A stretch of 64,000 nucleotides of DNA from Powellomyces hirtus (taxonomy: Eukaryota; Chytridiomycota; Chytridiomycetes; Spizellomycetales; Powellomycetaceae). The position numbers and the translations under genes were made by a program. The notes under the pieces were generated by a model. It ran no database searches, was not told where the DNA came from, and was given only the letters and a program-made list of their open reading frames with translations. Below, piece by piece: positions 18,658 through 30,649 of the stretch (position 1 is the stretch's first letter; every line of letters begins with the position of its first letter). Location: assembly GCA_025526995.1 (NCBI GenBank), contig JAHLKG010000016.1:496001-560000 (forward strand), written 5' to 3'.

Positions 18658-19157
18658 TGTTGGAATCTACCTGTGGGCGCCTCTGGGAGGACTTAGAGCA
18701 CACGGGACATGTGGGAGGACATCCACTTGTGTCTAGAATGGTCTGGACTGGTCCAGAATGGTCTAGAACGATCCAGAATAGCTGGAGAGGGCCTGGGAAG
18801 GCCTAGAACACGTCTGGAGCGCTGATAGAAGCGCCAAGAAAAGGCAAAAAGACACCCTGTGATTGGGAACAATACTAGGCCAGGCCAGGGCCGTCTTGGC
18901 CAAGCTAGGGCACAGTTAGATTGTCACTACACATGTACTATGATCCAAATTGTTATTAAAGGACGCCCTCTGGGCATCCCCAACCAATATAATAACAGTC
19001 CAACACACTCTACTTGTCTAGTACACTCTGCCAAACACTACAGGCGACCTTCCCTACCTTGGGAAGCACCTTCAGACCCTCTGCAAGTCTTGACAACAAC
19101 CTAGCAACCTATCTGGTATGCTGAGTTCCTGTTTGTAGATGTCAAGACGTCTCAACA
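18658..19157 (+). repeat. Cop-4A 3' LTR
   Basis: 500 bp, no difference from the 5' LTR seen by eye, followed by the GGTCC duplication. Confidence 0.93.
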
Positions 19158-20540
19158 GGTCCAAACACCACCAGATGCATCTTCCTGGGTTACAACCAGA
19201 CTACAAAGGGCTATCGACTCTGGGGCAAGGCTGCTTGCAAGCTGATTGAAAGCAGAAACGTCCGGTTTGATGAGGAGTCCCTTCCAGATCCTGCTGCCCA
19301 GGCTTCCCCTGAAATGGCAGATGAGCTGTCAGATGCTGAAAATGAATCTTCTCAGCAAGCTGAGGCGCTGGAGGATGCCGCTGAGCAGGCAGACAAGCTG
19401 GATGGTGCTTCTGAGAAAGGGGGGGATTTTGAGGATGGCCAGGAGGACCAGCCCAGCTCTGTGGGAGCGATTCTGTCCGCTCCCAGAAGGCGTAAGGCCT
19501 CCAAAGTGCCTGATCAGAGCTCAGCCCACATCCAACAGGCCTCTCAAGAGTACTGGAGGACTGGGACTGGTCTGCTGGCTGAGGCAACTGGCCTGCTGGC
19601 TGAGGCTATTACACCTGGAGAGGACGAACCTTCCTCCTTCAAGGCTGCTCTCAAAGCCCCCAGATTCAACGCAGTGGGAGCAAGCCGCTCAAACGGAACT
19701 CAACAGCCATCATGCCAACCACACCTGGGATCTCGTTTTGTTGCCTGCAGGCCTTCAGCCCATCAAGTGCAAGTGGGTCTTCAAGATCAAGAGAGCAGCA
19801 GACGGCTCGCTCCAGCGCTACAAGGGTTCTCTCAATGAGAGGGAGTTGATTACGGTGAGACTTTTGCCCCTGTGGCCAAGTTAGGCTCTGTCAGGACGGT
19901 TCTGGCTATTGCAGCCATTGAGGACATGGAACTGGAGCGGATGGATGCTGTGACAGCATTCTTTCACTCCGACATTGAGGAAGGGATCTATATGGAGCAG
20001 CCTGAGGGCTTTGCCATTGCTGGGCCGAAGGATCTGGTGTGCAGACTTCATTGCAGCCTGTACGGTCTCAAGCGGTCATCTTGCAACTGGATTCAGCTTC
20101 TTGATGCCTGGGTCAAGCAGCTGGGCTTTGTGCAGAGCAATGCTGACAATTGCATCCAAACTCTGCTTGCTCAAGACCCCAAGAGCGCCCTGTATCTGCT
20201 GGTCTATGTGGACTACATGATTCTGGCATCGAAATCCATGGTGCAGATCAACCACATCAAGACTGAGCTCTCCAAGCAGTTCAAGATGACAGACATGGGC
20301 ACTCTGATCCTGTTTCTTGAGTCAAGATTACCAAGGGCTGCCCCAGCCATTGCCTGTGGCTGTCTCAGAAGCACTATCTCCAGAAGATGCTGGTCAGCTT
20401 TGGCGTGGACAAGTGCAAACCAGTCAGCACACGGATGGAGACCTCCACCTGCTTGACCAAGGCCATGGAGCCCCAAAGCAATGAGGAGAGGTCCCAGAAG
20501 GCAAACACACCCTACCAGAGTGCCTTTGGCAGCCTGATCT
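19158..20540 (+). pseudogene. Cop-3 integrase end and RT, first copy of a duplicated block
   Basis: After the duplicated GGTCC, Cop-3 resumes with CIFLGYNQTTKGYRLWG and NVRFDEESLPD (integrase C-terminal block), an acidic linker, then RT: IKCKWVFKIK, a frameshift, MDAVTAFFHSDIEEGIYM, CSLYGLKRSSCNW, LLVYVDYMILASKSM. The catalytic YVDD reads YVDY (tyrosine at 20214-20216), so RT is dead. It ends at GATCT where Cop-4B inserted. The same 1383 bp recurs at 46730-48112. Confidence 0.8.
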
Positions 20541-21040
20541 TGTTGGAATCTACCTGTGGGCGCCTCTGGGAGGACTTAGAGCAGACGGGACATGTGGGAG
20601 GACATCCACTTGTGTCTAGAATGGTCTGGACTGGTCCAGAATGGTCTAGAACGATCCAGAATAGCTGGAGAGGGCCTGGGAAGGCCTAGAACACGTCTGG
20701 AGCGCTGATAGAAGCGCCAAGAAAAGGCAAAAAGACACCCTGTGATTGGGAACAATACTAGGCCAGGCCAGGGCCGTCTTGGCCAAGCTAGGGCACAGTT
20801 AGATTGTCACTACACATGTACTATGATCCAAATTGTTATTAAAGGACGCCCTCTGGGCATCCCCAACCAATATAATAACAGTCCAACACACTCTACTTGT
20901 CTAGTACACTCTGCCAAACACTACAGGCGACCTTCCCTACCTTGGGAAGCACCTTCAGACCCTCTGCAAGTCTTGACAACAACCTAGCAACCTATCTGGT
21001 ATGCTGAGTTCCTGTTTGTAGATGTCAAGACGTCTCAACA
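20541..21040 (+). repeat. Cop-4B 5' LTR
   Basis: 500 bp, GAC/TATTAAAG subfamily; one substitution relative to A (GAGCAGACGG in place of GAGCACACGG). Confidence 0.92.
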
Positions 21041-21319
21041 GGTTATGAGCCCTGACACAGCTGTCTGAACATTACTGACTCCACCTCTATCCCTATCTGG
21101 GAAACACGTCACTGTGCCTATCACTGGTGCTGCTGAGGACTTGGAGAACTGTTTGAGCACTCGAGAAGCCTAGATAGCAGGCATAGGACACCTGCGTCTG
21201 ACCATCAAACGAGCTATTGTCTGGACTGGACTGGACTGGAGTGGATTTTCTGGAGCAGGTTCTGACCACTTGCGGTTGAACACCGGGACTATCCCATTTT
21301 GCCACACTCTTTGCACAAG

Positions 21320-23611
21320 ATGGCTGGCGACTCTGACAGCCGAGTGTCCATTGAGAGGTTCACTGGGGAGAACTTTCACCTTTGGAAGTTGAAAATGAAG
21401 ATGCTGTTGATTGAGAAGGGACTTTGGGATGCCATTGACATCAAGGACGGCTCAGGAACTGCCAAGGCCACCAACACAGCATCAGACGACTGGATACGTT
21501 GAGATGAGAGAGCTCTGGCTCTGCTGATCATGTCTTTGAATGATGAGCAATTGATGCATGTTCATGAGGCTGAATCCGCCCTTGAAGCATGGGAAAAGCT
21601 GAGGGAGGTGCATGAGAAGAAGGGGGTTGCCAACAGACACTTCCTGAGACGTCGGTTCCTCACTGTGACAATGGACCCAACTGATTCCATGACCATCCAC
21701 ATCAACAAGATCAAGAGGATGACCCAGGAACTTGCAGCCATCGGAGCTCCCGTTTCTGAGGAGGACCATGTGTTCTCCTTGCTCTCTTCCCTTCCAGAAG
21801 CCTTTGACACCCTTGTGATGACTCTGGAGTCGACCAGTGAGAAGCTGGACTTGGCTTTTGTGACATCCAGGCTGTTGCAGGAGGAAATGAGGCGTGCAGA
21901 TGGAAAGAAGAACTCTGGAAAGGCAGCAAAAGCCTTCTTCACACAAGCTGACACCAAAGGGAATGCTCAGAAGACCAACAAGGCTGGGGGAAAGCCAGAT
22001 TGGAAGAAGGAGGCAGTCTGTCACTATTGCAACAAGAAGGGCCACATCAAGAAGGAATGCCACAAGAGGGCAGCAGACGAGAAGAAGGGCCTAAACCAGG
22101 CCAACTCAACTCAACAGACGCCTGGAGGCTTTGCTTTCACCACCATTGGAACTCAGATGCCATCCCTGACATCCAACACTTGGATTTTGGACTCAGGAGC
22201 CTCTCAGCACATGACTGGCCGCAGAGAGCTGTTTGGGGACTATGAGAAGATGTCTCCTGTCGCCATTGAGATGGCAGACAATCACACATTGGACGCTGTG
22301 GGGCATGGAACGCTTCACACATGGGTGATCAACACAGAGGGGAAGACAGTGCCCCTGCAAATCCAGAACTGCTGGCACGTCCCCAAGATGACCAAGAACC
22401 TCCTATCACTGGCTCGCCTTGCCAAAGCTGGAGCTTGTTTTGAAGTGGGACCACAGGCTGCTCGGATCATTGCAAAGGATGGGATGGCTTTCCTTGCCAA
22501 AGAGAACCAATTTGTCTACACATTCGAGACAACACATGGGCAGGCAAATGCTGGGATTGCCCACAATGTTGGAAGGGACACAACAAGTCAGGACTTGTCC
22601 CTATGGCATCAGAGACTCGGCCATTTGAACGTTGCAGACATTGGAAGGCTCACCAAGCTTGCCAAGGGCGTTCAAACTAGTGGGAGCTTGAGCATTTGTG
22701 ACACTTGTGCACTCAGCAAAGCAAGCAGAGCGCCATTCCCCAAGGCACAGGCCTCCAGAGCATCAGAGAAGCTGGGATTGATCCACACAGATGTCTGGGG
22801 ACCAGTTGAACCACCCACGATCACTGGATATCGCTATTTTGTCACATTCATTGATGACAAGACAAGATATTTCCATGTTTGCCTTATGAAGACCAAGGGA
22901 GAAGTTGCTAGGCACTATCAGGAGCTGGAAGCAGCACTTGTCCCCCTACATGGAAAGCAGATCAAAGCTGTCAGATCCGACCCAGGAGGCGAGTACATGA
23001 GCAACTTGCTAAGGGACCACTTCAAGGAGAAGGGCACACAGCATCAGAGGAGTTCAGTAAATACTCCACAGCAAAATGGTGTTGCTGAACGAGCCAACCG
23101 TACCCTTGTGGAGATGGGGAGATGTTTGTTGAAGCAGTCAGGCTTGGACAAGCGTTTCTGGGGAGAAGCAATCATGACAGCAGTCTATCTGAGGAACAGA
23201 TCTCCCACTGTTGCATGCCCCAAGACGCCTTATGAGATGTTCCTTGGTATCCCACCATCTCTGGGACATTTGAGGACGTTTGGATGCATTGCCTATGCCT
23301 ACATTCAACCCAACAAGCGCCAGAAGCTGGATGATGCTGCTGTCAAGTGCATCATGCTGGGGTATAGCTCCCACAGCAAGGAATACCGGCTTATGGACAT
23401 ACAGACTAAGAAGATCCTGTTCTCCAGAAGTGTCAAATTCGATGAGAAGAGCTTCATTCCATCCCTCCAGTCTGCTCAGACGCCCCAAGTGCCTGCTGAG
23501 AGCCTGGAAGTGGGAATTGGGCCCGAAATGAAGCTGCAGGATGTCAGTGACGAGCTGCAGGATGTCAGTGACGAGCTGCAGGATGTCAGTAACGACTCTG
23601 AGGACACAGAC
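21320..23611 (+). pseudogene. Cop-4B gag-pol, part 1 (gag to integrase)
   Basis: Same frame as A from ATG 21320, but the CGA codon of IRRDERA is TGA at 21500-21502, ending translation after 60 codons. The rest (21503-23611) is open through zinc knuckle, protease and the DDE integrase to the acidic repeats. Cop-4C is inserted after CAGAC (23607-23611). Parts 2 and 3 are at 28956-29870 and 45377-46222. Confidence 0.9.
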
Positions 23612-24111
23612 TGTTGAGACGTCTTGACATCTACAAACAGGAACTCAGCATACCAGATAGGTTGCTAGGTTGTTGTCAAGACTTGCAGAGGGTCTGAAGG
23701 TGCTTCCCAAGGTAGGGAAGGTCGCCTGTAGTGTTTGGCAGAGTGTACTAGACAAGTAGAGTGTGTTGGACTGTTATTATATTGGTTGGGGATGCCCAGA
23801 GGGCGTCCTTTAATAACAATTTGGATCATAGTACATGTGTAGTGACAATCTAACTGTGCCCTAGCTTGGCCAAGACGGCCCTGGCCTGGCCTAGTATTGT
23901 TCCCAATCACAGGGTGTCTTTTTGCCTTTTCTTGGCGCTTCTATCAGCGCTCCAGACGTGTTCTAGGCCTTCCCAGGCCCTCTCCAGCTATTCTGGATCG
24001 TTCTAGACCATTCTGGACCAGTCCAGACCATTCTAGACACAAGTGGATGTCCTCCCACATGTCCCGTGTGCTCTAAGTCCTCCCAGAGGCGCCCACAGGT
24101 AGATTCCAACA
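23612..24111 (-). repeat. Cop-4C 3' LTR
   Basis: 500 bp, GAC/TATTAAAG subfamily. Confidence 0.92.
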
Positions 24112-24118
24112 CTCCCAC

Positions 24119-27100
24119 TCACGAAACATGTTTTGTGATCCCACAGGCGTCCCTCAGTTTCAAGAACTGATCCCTAGCCAGTGGTTTTGTCAAGATGTCT
24201 GCAACCATGTCCTGAGTCGAGAGATACTCTAATGCAATCTCCAAGCGTCCTAGTGCTTCTCTGATAAAGTGGTACCTCACTTCAATGTGTTTGGTGCTGG
24301 CATGCAATGTCGGGTTCTTAGCAAGAGCGATGGCACCCTGGTTGTCCTCAAAGAGCATTGTGGGTCCATCCTGCTTGAATCCAAGCTCCCCTGCAAGCAG
24401 ACGAAGCCAAACAGCTTCCTTGGTGCACTGGGCTAGTGCCATGTACTCTGCTTCCGTGCTTGAAAGAGCTACAGTGGTCTGCCGCTTGGATTGCCAGGTG
24501 ATAGGCCCGTTGAACATGAAGATGAATCCAGTGGTTGATCTCCTTGTGTCCAAACATCCAGCATAGTCGGAATCCGAGTATCCAACCAGCTTCCTAGGCT
24601 CAGAGACATTCTCTTTGCCTCCCAGAAGGATTCCAAGTTCGCTTGTGCCCTTCAGGTATCTGATGATCCGCTTGGCAGCACTCCAATGCTCCTTTCCAGG
24701 CTTTGCAAGGTACTTGGACACAATTCCAACTGCAGCAGCAATGTCAGGGCGTGTTCCTAGCATGGCATAGATCAAACTGCCCACTGCATTCCTGTATGGC
24801 ACAGAGCTCATCTCCAGCTCCTCCGTCTCATTCTGAGGTGCCATGTTGTTTCTGAGGTGCAGTCCATGTTCCATAGGCGTGGCATGAACCTTGGCATCTC
24901 CCATGTTGAATTTCGAAACGACCTCTTCAACATACTTCTTCTGAGACAACCAGATGGTGCGGGTGCTTCTGCTCCGTCTGATGTGAATCCCAAGGAAGTA
25001 ATTCAGCTCTCCAAGGTCTGTCATCTCAAAAGCTCGCCTCAGCTCCTTCTTGACATCCCCCAGCTGTTCCTTGCTTGATGAGGCCACAATGAGGTCGTCC
25101 ACATAGATCAGAATGTACTCTGTTGTCCCATTCTGACTCCTGTAGTACATGCAAGGCTCTGCAGTCGACTGCACAAAGCCCATAGACTTCAGTTTGTGGT
25201 CTATCTTGTGGTTGAAGCGCCTTGCTGATTGCTTGAGGCCGTAGAGGGGTCTCCCAAGCTTGCAGACCCGTCCTGGATGCTTGGAATCCTCAAAGCCCTC
25301 CGGTTGGCGCATGTAGATCACATAGTCCAGATCCCCTTGCAAGAATGCTGTCTTCACGTCCATCTGATGTGCCTCCAAGTCATCTGTGGCAATGATGGAG
25401 AACAGCAGTCTCATGGGACCAAACTTGGCAACAGGAGCAAACGTCTCCTGATAGTCCAATCCCTCTCTCTGAGAGAATCCCTTGGCAACAAGTCTTGCCT
25501 TGTATCTGTCAAGCTCTCCTGTGTCCTTCAGCTTTCGTTTGAAGACCCACTTGCATCCAATAGCTTTTCTGCCCGTTGGCAGATCCACAAGTTGCCATGT
25601 CCCATTCTTGGCAAGAGCATCCATCTCTTCCTGAGCAGCCTGACGCCATTGTGAAGCATCTGGCATGGTCTGGCTCTCCTTGTAGCTTGTGGGCTCGTTT
25701 GAGACAAAGGAGACAGCATAGGCAACTGCAGCAACGTTTGCAGCGTTGCTTGAAGCCTTCCACCACTCTCCTGGCGGCTTCCTGAGTCTTTTGGGGGTTG
25801 GAGAAGGCTCTGCAGCACTCTCATAGTCAGAGGACGGCTCAGGGGTCCGTTCCCTCATGTTCTCCTCTCCCTCTGACATGTCTGTGTCCTCAGAGTCGTT
25901 ACTGACATCCTGCAGCTCGTCACTGACATCCTGCAGCTCGTCACTGACATCCTGCAGCTTCATTTCGGGCCCAATTCCCACTTCCAGGCTCTCAGCAGGC
26001 ACTTGGGGCGTCTGAGCAGACTGGAGGGATGGAATGAAGCTCTTCTCATCGAATTTGACACTTCTGGAGAACAGGATCTTCTTAGTCTGTATGTCCATAA
26101 GCCGGTATTCCTTGCTGTGGGAGCTATACCCCAGCATGATGCACTTGACAGCAGCATCATCCAGCTTCTGGCGCTTGTTGGGTTGAATGTAGGCATAGGC
26201 AATGCATCCAAACGTCCTCAAATGTCCCAGAGATGGTGGGATACCAAGGAACATCTCATAAGGCGTCTTGGGGCATGCAACAGTGGGAGATCTGTTCCTC
26301 AGATAGACTGCTGTCATGATTGCTTCTCCCCAGAAACGCTTGTCCAAGCCTGACTGCTTCAACAAACATCTCCCCATCTCCACAAGGGTACGGTTGGCTC
26401 GTTCAGCAACACAATTTTGCTGTGGAGTATTTACTGAACTCCTCTGATGCTGTGTGCCCTTCTCCTTGAAGTGGTCCCTTAGCAAGTTGCTCATGTACTC
26501 GCCTCCTGGGTCGGATCTGACAGCTTTGATCTGCTTTCCATGTAGGGGGACAAGTGCTGCTTCCAGCTCCTGATAGTGCCTAGCAACTTCTCCCTTGGTC
26601 TTCATAAGGCAAACATGGAAATATCTTGTCTTGTCATCAATGAATGTGACAAAATAGCGATATCCAGTGATCGTGGGTGGTTCAACTGGTCCCCAGACAT
26701 CTGTGTGGATCAATCCCAGCTTCTCTGATGCTCTGGAGGCCTGTGCCTTGGGGAATGGCGCTCTGCTTGCTTTGCTGAGTGCACAAGTGTCACAAATGCT
26801 CAAGCTCCCACTAGTTTGAACGCCCTTGGCAAGCTTGGTGAGCCTTCCAATGTCTGCAACGTTCAAATGGCCGAGTCTCTGATGCCATAGGGACAAGTCC
26901 TGACTTGTTGTGTCCCTTCCAACATTGTGGGCAATCCCAGCATTTGCCTGCCCATGTGTTGTCTCGAATGTGTAGACAAATTGGTTCTCTTTGGCAAGGA
27001 AAGCCATCCCATCCTTTGCAATGATCCGAGCAGCCTGTGGTCCCACTTCAAAACAAGCTCCAGCTTTGGCAAGGCGAGCCAGTGATAGGAGGTTCTTGGT

Positions 27101-28171
27101 CATCTTGGGGACGTGCCAGCAGTTCTGGATTTGCAGGGGCACTGTCTTCCCCTCTGTGTTGATCACCCATGTGTGAAGCGTTCCATGCCCCACAGCTTCC
27201 AATGTGTGATTGTCTGCCATCTCAATGGCGACAGGAGACATCTTCTCATAGTCCCCAAACAGCTCTCTGCGGCCAGTCATGTGCTGAGAGGCTCCTGAGT
27301 CCAAAATCCAAGTGTTGGATGTCAGGGATGGCATCTGAGTTCCAATGGTGGTGAAAGCAAAGCCTCCAGGCGTCTGTTGAGTTGAGTTGGCCTGGTTTAG
27401 GCCCTTCTTCTCGTCTGCTGCCCTCTTGTGGCATTCCTTCTTGATGTGGCCCTTCTTGTTGCAGTAGTGACAGACTGCCTCCTTCTTCCAATCTGGCTTT
27501 CCCCCAGCCTTGTTGGTCTTCTGAGCATTCCCTTTGGTGTCAGCTTGTGTGAAGAAGGCTTTTGCTGCCTTTCCAGAGTTCTTCTTTCCATCTGCACGCC
27601 TCATTTCCTCCTGCAACAGCCTGGATGTCACAAAAGCCAAGTCCAGCTTCTCACTGGTCGACTCCAGAGTCATCACAAGGGTGTCAAAGGCTTCTGGAAG
27701 GGAAGAGAGCAAGGAGAACACATGGTCCTCCTCAGAAACGGGAGCTCCGATGGCTGCAAGTTCCTGGGTCATCCTCTTGATCTTGTTGATGTGGATGGTC
27801 ATGGAATCAGTTGGGTCCATTGTCACAGTGAGGAACCGACGTCTCAGGAAGTGTCTGTTGGCAACCCCCTTCTTCTCATGCACCTCCCTCAGCTTTTCCC
27901 ATGCTTCAAGGGCGGATTCAGCCTCATGAACATGCATCAATTGCTCATCATTCAAAGACATGATCAGCAGAGCCAGAGCTCTCTCATCTCGACGTATCCA
28001 GTCGTCTGATGCTGTGTTGGTGGCCTTGGCAGTTCCTGAGCCGTCCTTGATGTCAATGGCATCCCAAAGTCCCTTCTCAATCAACAGCATCTTCATTTTC
28101 AACTTCCAAAGGTGAAAGTTCTCCCCAGTGAACCTCTCAATGGACACTCGGCTGTCAGAGTCGCCAGCCAT
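24119..28171 (-). CDS. Cop-4C gag-pol polyprotein (1350 aa)
   Basis: Uninterrupted frame collinear with A, all gag, protease, RT and RNase H motifs kept. One notable change: the glycine of the integrase TPQQNGVAER motif (position 587) is cysteine (NCVAER), three residues before the catalytic E590. Since this Gly is nearly invariant in Copia and other integrases, this copy may have impaired integration. It also reads AKNPTLHAS where A has AKNPALHAS. Confidence 0.92.
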   Translation of the reverse strand: MAGDSDSRVSIERFTGENFHLWKLKMKMLLIEKGLWDAIDIKDGSGTAKATNTASDDWIRRDERALALLIMSLNDEQLMHVHEAESALEAWEKLREVHEKKGVANRHFLRRRFLTVTMDPTDSMTIHINKIKRMTQELAAIGAPVSEEDHVFSLLSSLPEAFDTLVMTLESTSEKLDLAFVTSRLLQEEMRRADGKKNSGKAAKAFFTQADTKGNAQKTNKAGGKPDWKKEAVCHYCNKKGHIKKECHKRAADEKKGLNQANSTQQTPGGFAFTTIGTQMPSLTSNTWILDSGASQHMTGRRELFGDYEKMSPVAIEMADNHTLEAVGHGTLHTWVINTEGKTVPLQIQNCWHVPKMTKNLLSLARLAKAGACFEVGPQAARIIAKDGMAFLAKENQFVYTFETTHGQANAGIAHNVGRDTTSQDLSLWHQRLGHLNVADIGRLTKLAKGVQTSGSLSICDTCALSKASRAPFPKAQASRASEKLGLIHTDVWGPVEPPTITGYRYFVTFIDDKTRYFHVCLMKTKGEVARHYQELEAALVPLHGKQIKAVRSDPGGEYMSNLLRDHFKEKGTQHQRSSVNTPQQNCVAERANRTLVEMGRCLLKQSGLDKRFWGEAIMTAVYLRNRSPTVACPKTPYEMFLGIPPSLGHLRTFGCIAYAYIQPNKRQKLDDAAVKCIMLGYSSHSKEYRLMDIQTKKILFSRSVKFDEKSFIPSLQSAQTPQVPAESLEVGIGPEMKLQDVSDELQDVSDELQDVSNDSEDTDMSEGEENMRERTPEPSSDYESAAEPSPTPKRLRKPPGEWWKASSNAANVAAVAYAVSFVSNEPTSYKESQTMPDASQWRQAAQEEMDALAKNGTWQLVDLPTGRKAIGCKWVFKRKLKDTGELDRYKARLVAKGFSQREGLDYQETFAPVAKFGPMRLLFSIIATDDLEAHQMDVKTAFLQGDLDYVIYMRQPEGFEDSKHPGRVCKLGRPLYGLKQSARRFNHKIDHKLKSMGFVQSTAEPCMYYRSQNGTTEYILIYVDDLIVASSSKEQLGDVKKELRRAFEMTDLGELNYFLGIHIRRSRSTRTIWLSQKKYVEEVVSKFNMGDAKVHATPMEHGLHLRNNMAPQNETEELEMSSVPYRNAVGSLIYAMLGTRPDIAAAVGIVSKYLAKPGKEHWSAAKRIIRYLKGTSELGILLGGKENVSEPRKLVGYSDSDYAGCLDTRRSTTGFIFMFNGPITWQSKRQTTVALSSTEAEYMALAQCTKEAVWLRLLAGELGFKQDGPTMLFEDNQGAIALAKNPTLHASTKHIEVRYHFIREALGRLEIALEYLSTQDMVADILTKPLARDQFLKLRDACGITKHVS

Positions 28172-28450
28172 CTTGTGCAAAGAGTGTGGCAAAATGGGAT
28201 AGTCCCGGTGTTCAACCGCAAGTGGTCAGAACCTGCTCCAGAAAATCCACTCCAGTCCAGTCCAGTCCAGACAATAGCTCGTTTGATGGTCAGACGCAGG
28301 TGTCCTATGCCTGCTATCTAGGCTTCTCGAGTGCTCAAACAGTTCTCCAAGTCGTCAGCAGCACCAGTGATAGGCACAGTGACGTGTTTCCCAGATAGGG
28401 ATAGAGGTGGAGTCAGTAATGTTCAGACAGCTGTGTCAGGGCTCATAACC

Positions 28451-28950
28451 TGTTGAGACGTCTTGACATCTACAAACAGGAACTCAGCATACCAGATAGG
28501 TTGCTAGGTTGTTGTCAAGACTTGCAGAGGGTCTGAAGGTGCTTCCCAAGGTAGGGAAGGTCGCCTGTAGTGTTTGGCAGAGTGTACTAGACAAGTAGAG
28601 TGTGTTGGACTGTTATTATATTGGTTGGGGATGCCCAGAGGGCGTCCTTTAATAACAATTTGGATCATAGTACATGTGTAGTGACAATCTAACTGTGCCC
28701 TAGCTTGGCCAAGACGGCCCTGGCCTGGCCTAGTATTGTTCCCAATCACAGGGTGTCTTTTTGCCTTTTCTTGGCGCTTCTATCAGCGCTCCAGACGTGT
28801 TCTAGGCCTTCCCAGGCCCTCTCCAGCTATTCTGGATCGTTCTAGACCATTCTGGACCAGTCCAGACCATTCTAGACACAAGTGGATGTCCTCCCACATG
28901 TCCCGTGTGCTCTAAGTCCTCCCAGAGGCGCCCACAGGTAGATTCCAACA
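28451..28950 (-). repeat. Cop-4C 5' LTR
   Basis: 500 bp, GAC/TATTAAAG subfamily; ends abut the CAGAC duplication. Confidence 0.92.
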
Positions 28951-28955
28951 CAGAC

Positions 28956-29870
28956 ATGTCAGAGGGAGAGGAGAACATGAGGGAACGGACCCCTGAGCCG
29001 TCCTCTGACTATGAGAGTGCTGCAGAGCCTTCTCCAACCCCCAAAAGACTCAGGAAGCCGCCAGGAGAGTGGTGGAAGGCTTCAAGCAACGCTGCAAACG
29101 TTGCTGCAGTTGCCTATGCTGTCTCCTTTGTCTCAAACGAGCCCACAAGCTACAAGGAGAGCCAGACCATGCCAGATGCTTCACAATGGCGTCAGGCTGC
29201 TCAGGAAGAGATGGATGCTCTTGCCAAGAATGGGACATGGCAACTTGTGGATCTGCCAACGGGCAGAAAAGCTATTGGATGCAAGTGGGTCTTCAAACGA
29301 AAGCTGAAGGACACAGGAGAGCTTGACAGATACAAGGCAAGACTTGTTGCCAAGGGATTCTCTCAGAGAAAGGGATTGGACTATCAGGAGACGTTTGCTC
29401 CTGTTGCCAAGTTTGGTCCCATGAGACTGCTGTTCTCCATCATTGCCACAGATGACTTGGAGGCACATCAGATGGACGTGAAGACAGCATTCTTGCAAGG
29501 GGATCTGGACTATGTGATCTACATGCGCCAACCGGAGGGCTTTGAGGATTCCAAGCATCCAGGACGGGTCTGCAAGCTTGGGAGACCCCTCTACGGCCTC
29601 AAGCAATCAGCAAGGCGCTTCAACCACAAGATAGACCACAAACTGAAGTCTATGGGCTTTGTGCAGTCGACTGCAGAGCCTTGCATGTACTACAGGAGTC
29701 AGAATGGGACAACAGAGTACATTCTGATCTATGTGGACGACCTCATTGTGGCCTCATCAAGCAAGGAACAGCTGGGGGATGTCAAGAAGGAGCTGAGGCG
29801 AGCTTTTGAGATGACAGACCTTGGAGAGCTGAATTACTTCCTTGGGATTCACATCAGACGGAGCAGAAGC
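28956..29870 (+). pseudogene. Cop-4B gag-pol, part 2 (RT)
   Basis: Continues the B frame after the second CAGAC with MSEGEENMRERTPEP, through MDVKTAFLQGDL and YVDDLIVASS, to IHIRRSRS. Cop-4D is inserted here after GAAGC (29866-29870). Confidence 0.9.
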
Positions 29871-30370
29871 TGTTGGAATCTACCTGTGGGCGCCTCTGGG
29901 AGGACTTAGAGCACACGGGACATGTGGGAGGACATCCACTTGTGTCTAGAATGGTCTGGAATGGTCCAGAATGGTCTAGAACGATCCAGAATAGCTGGAG
30001 AGGGCCTGGGAAGGCCTAGAACACGTCTGGAGCGCTGATAGAAGCGCCAAGAAAAGGCAAAAAGACACCCTGTGATTGGGAACAATACTAGGCCAGGCCA
30101 GGGCCGTCTTGGCCAAGCTAGGGCACAGTTAGATTGTCACTACACATGTACTATGATCCAAATTGTTATTAAAGGACGCCCTCTGGGCATCCCCAACCAA
30201 TATAATAACAGTCCAACACACTCTACTTGTCTAGTACACTCTGCCAAACACTATAGGCGACCTTCCCTACCTTGGGAAGCACCTTCAGACCCTCTGCAAG
30301 TCTTGACAACAACCTAGCAACCTATCTGGTATGCTGAGTTCCTGTTTGTAGATGTCAAGACGTCTCAACA
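29871..30370 (+). repeat. Cop-4D 5' LTR
   Basis: 500 bp, GAA/TATTAAAG subfamily. Confidence 0.92.
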
Positions 30371-30649
30371 GGTTATGAGCCCTGACACAGCTGTCTGAAC
30401 ATTACTGACTCCACCTCTATCCCTATCTGGGAAACACGTCACTGTGCCTATCACTGGTGCTGCTGAGGACTTGGAGAACTGTTTGAGCACTCGAGAAGCC
30501 TAGATAGCAGGCATAGGACACCTGCGTCTGACCATCAAACGAGCTATTGTCTGGACTGGACTGGACTGGAGTGGATTTTCTGGAGCAGGTTCTGACCACT
30601 TGCGGTTGAACACCGGGACTATCCCATTTTGCCACACTCTTTGCACAAG

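Larger units (their letters stand above)
13819..19157 (+). mobile_element. Cop-4A: intact Copia LTR retrotransposon
   Basis: 5339 bp flanked by a perfect 5-bp target duplication GGTCC (13814-13818 and 19158-19162). It has two 500-bp LTRs that look identical by eye, a perfect half-tRNA PBS and a polypurine tract. One uninterrupted gag-pol frame carries every catalytic motif. It is the best candidate for an active element in the window. Confidence 0.92.
23612..28950 (-). mobile_element. Cop-4C: complete element inserted in Cop-4B
   Basis: 5339 bp, opposite orientation to its host, perfect duplication CAGAC (23607-23611, 28951-28955). LTRs 23612-24111 (3') and 28451-28950 (5'), PBS at the inner edge of the latter. 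Confidence 0.93.

Noticed and set aside
28905..29909. 334-aa frame as a separate gene
   Set aside because: Its ends are LTR sequence of Cop-4C and Cop-4D; the core is Cop-4B RT.
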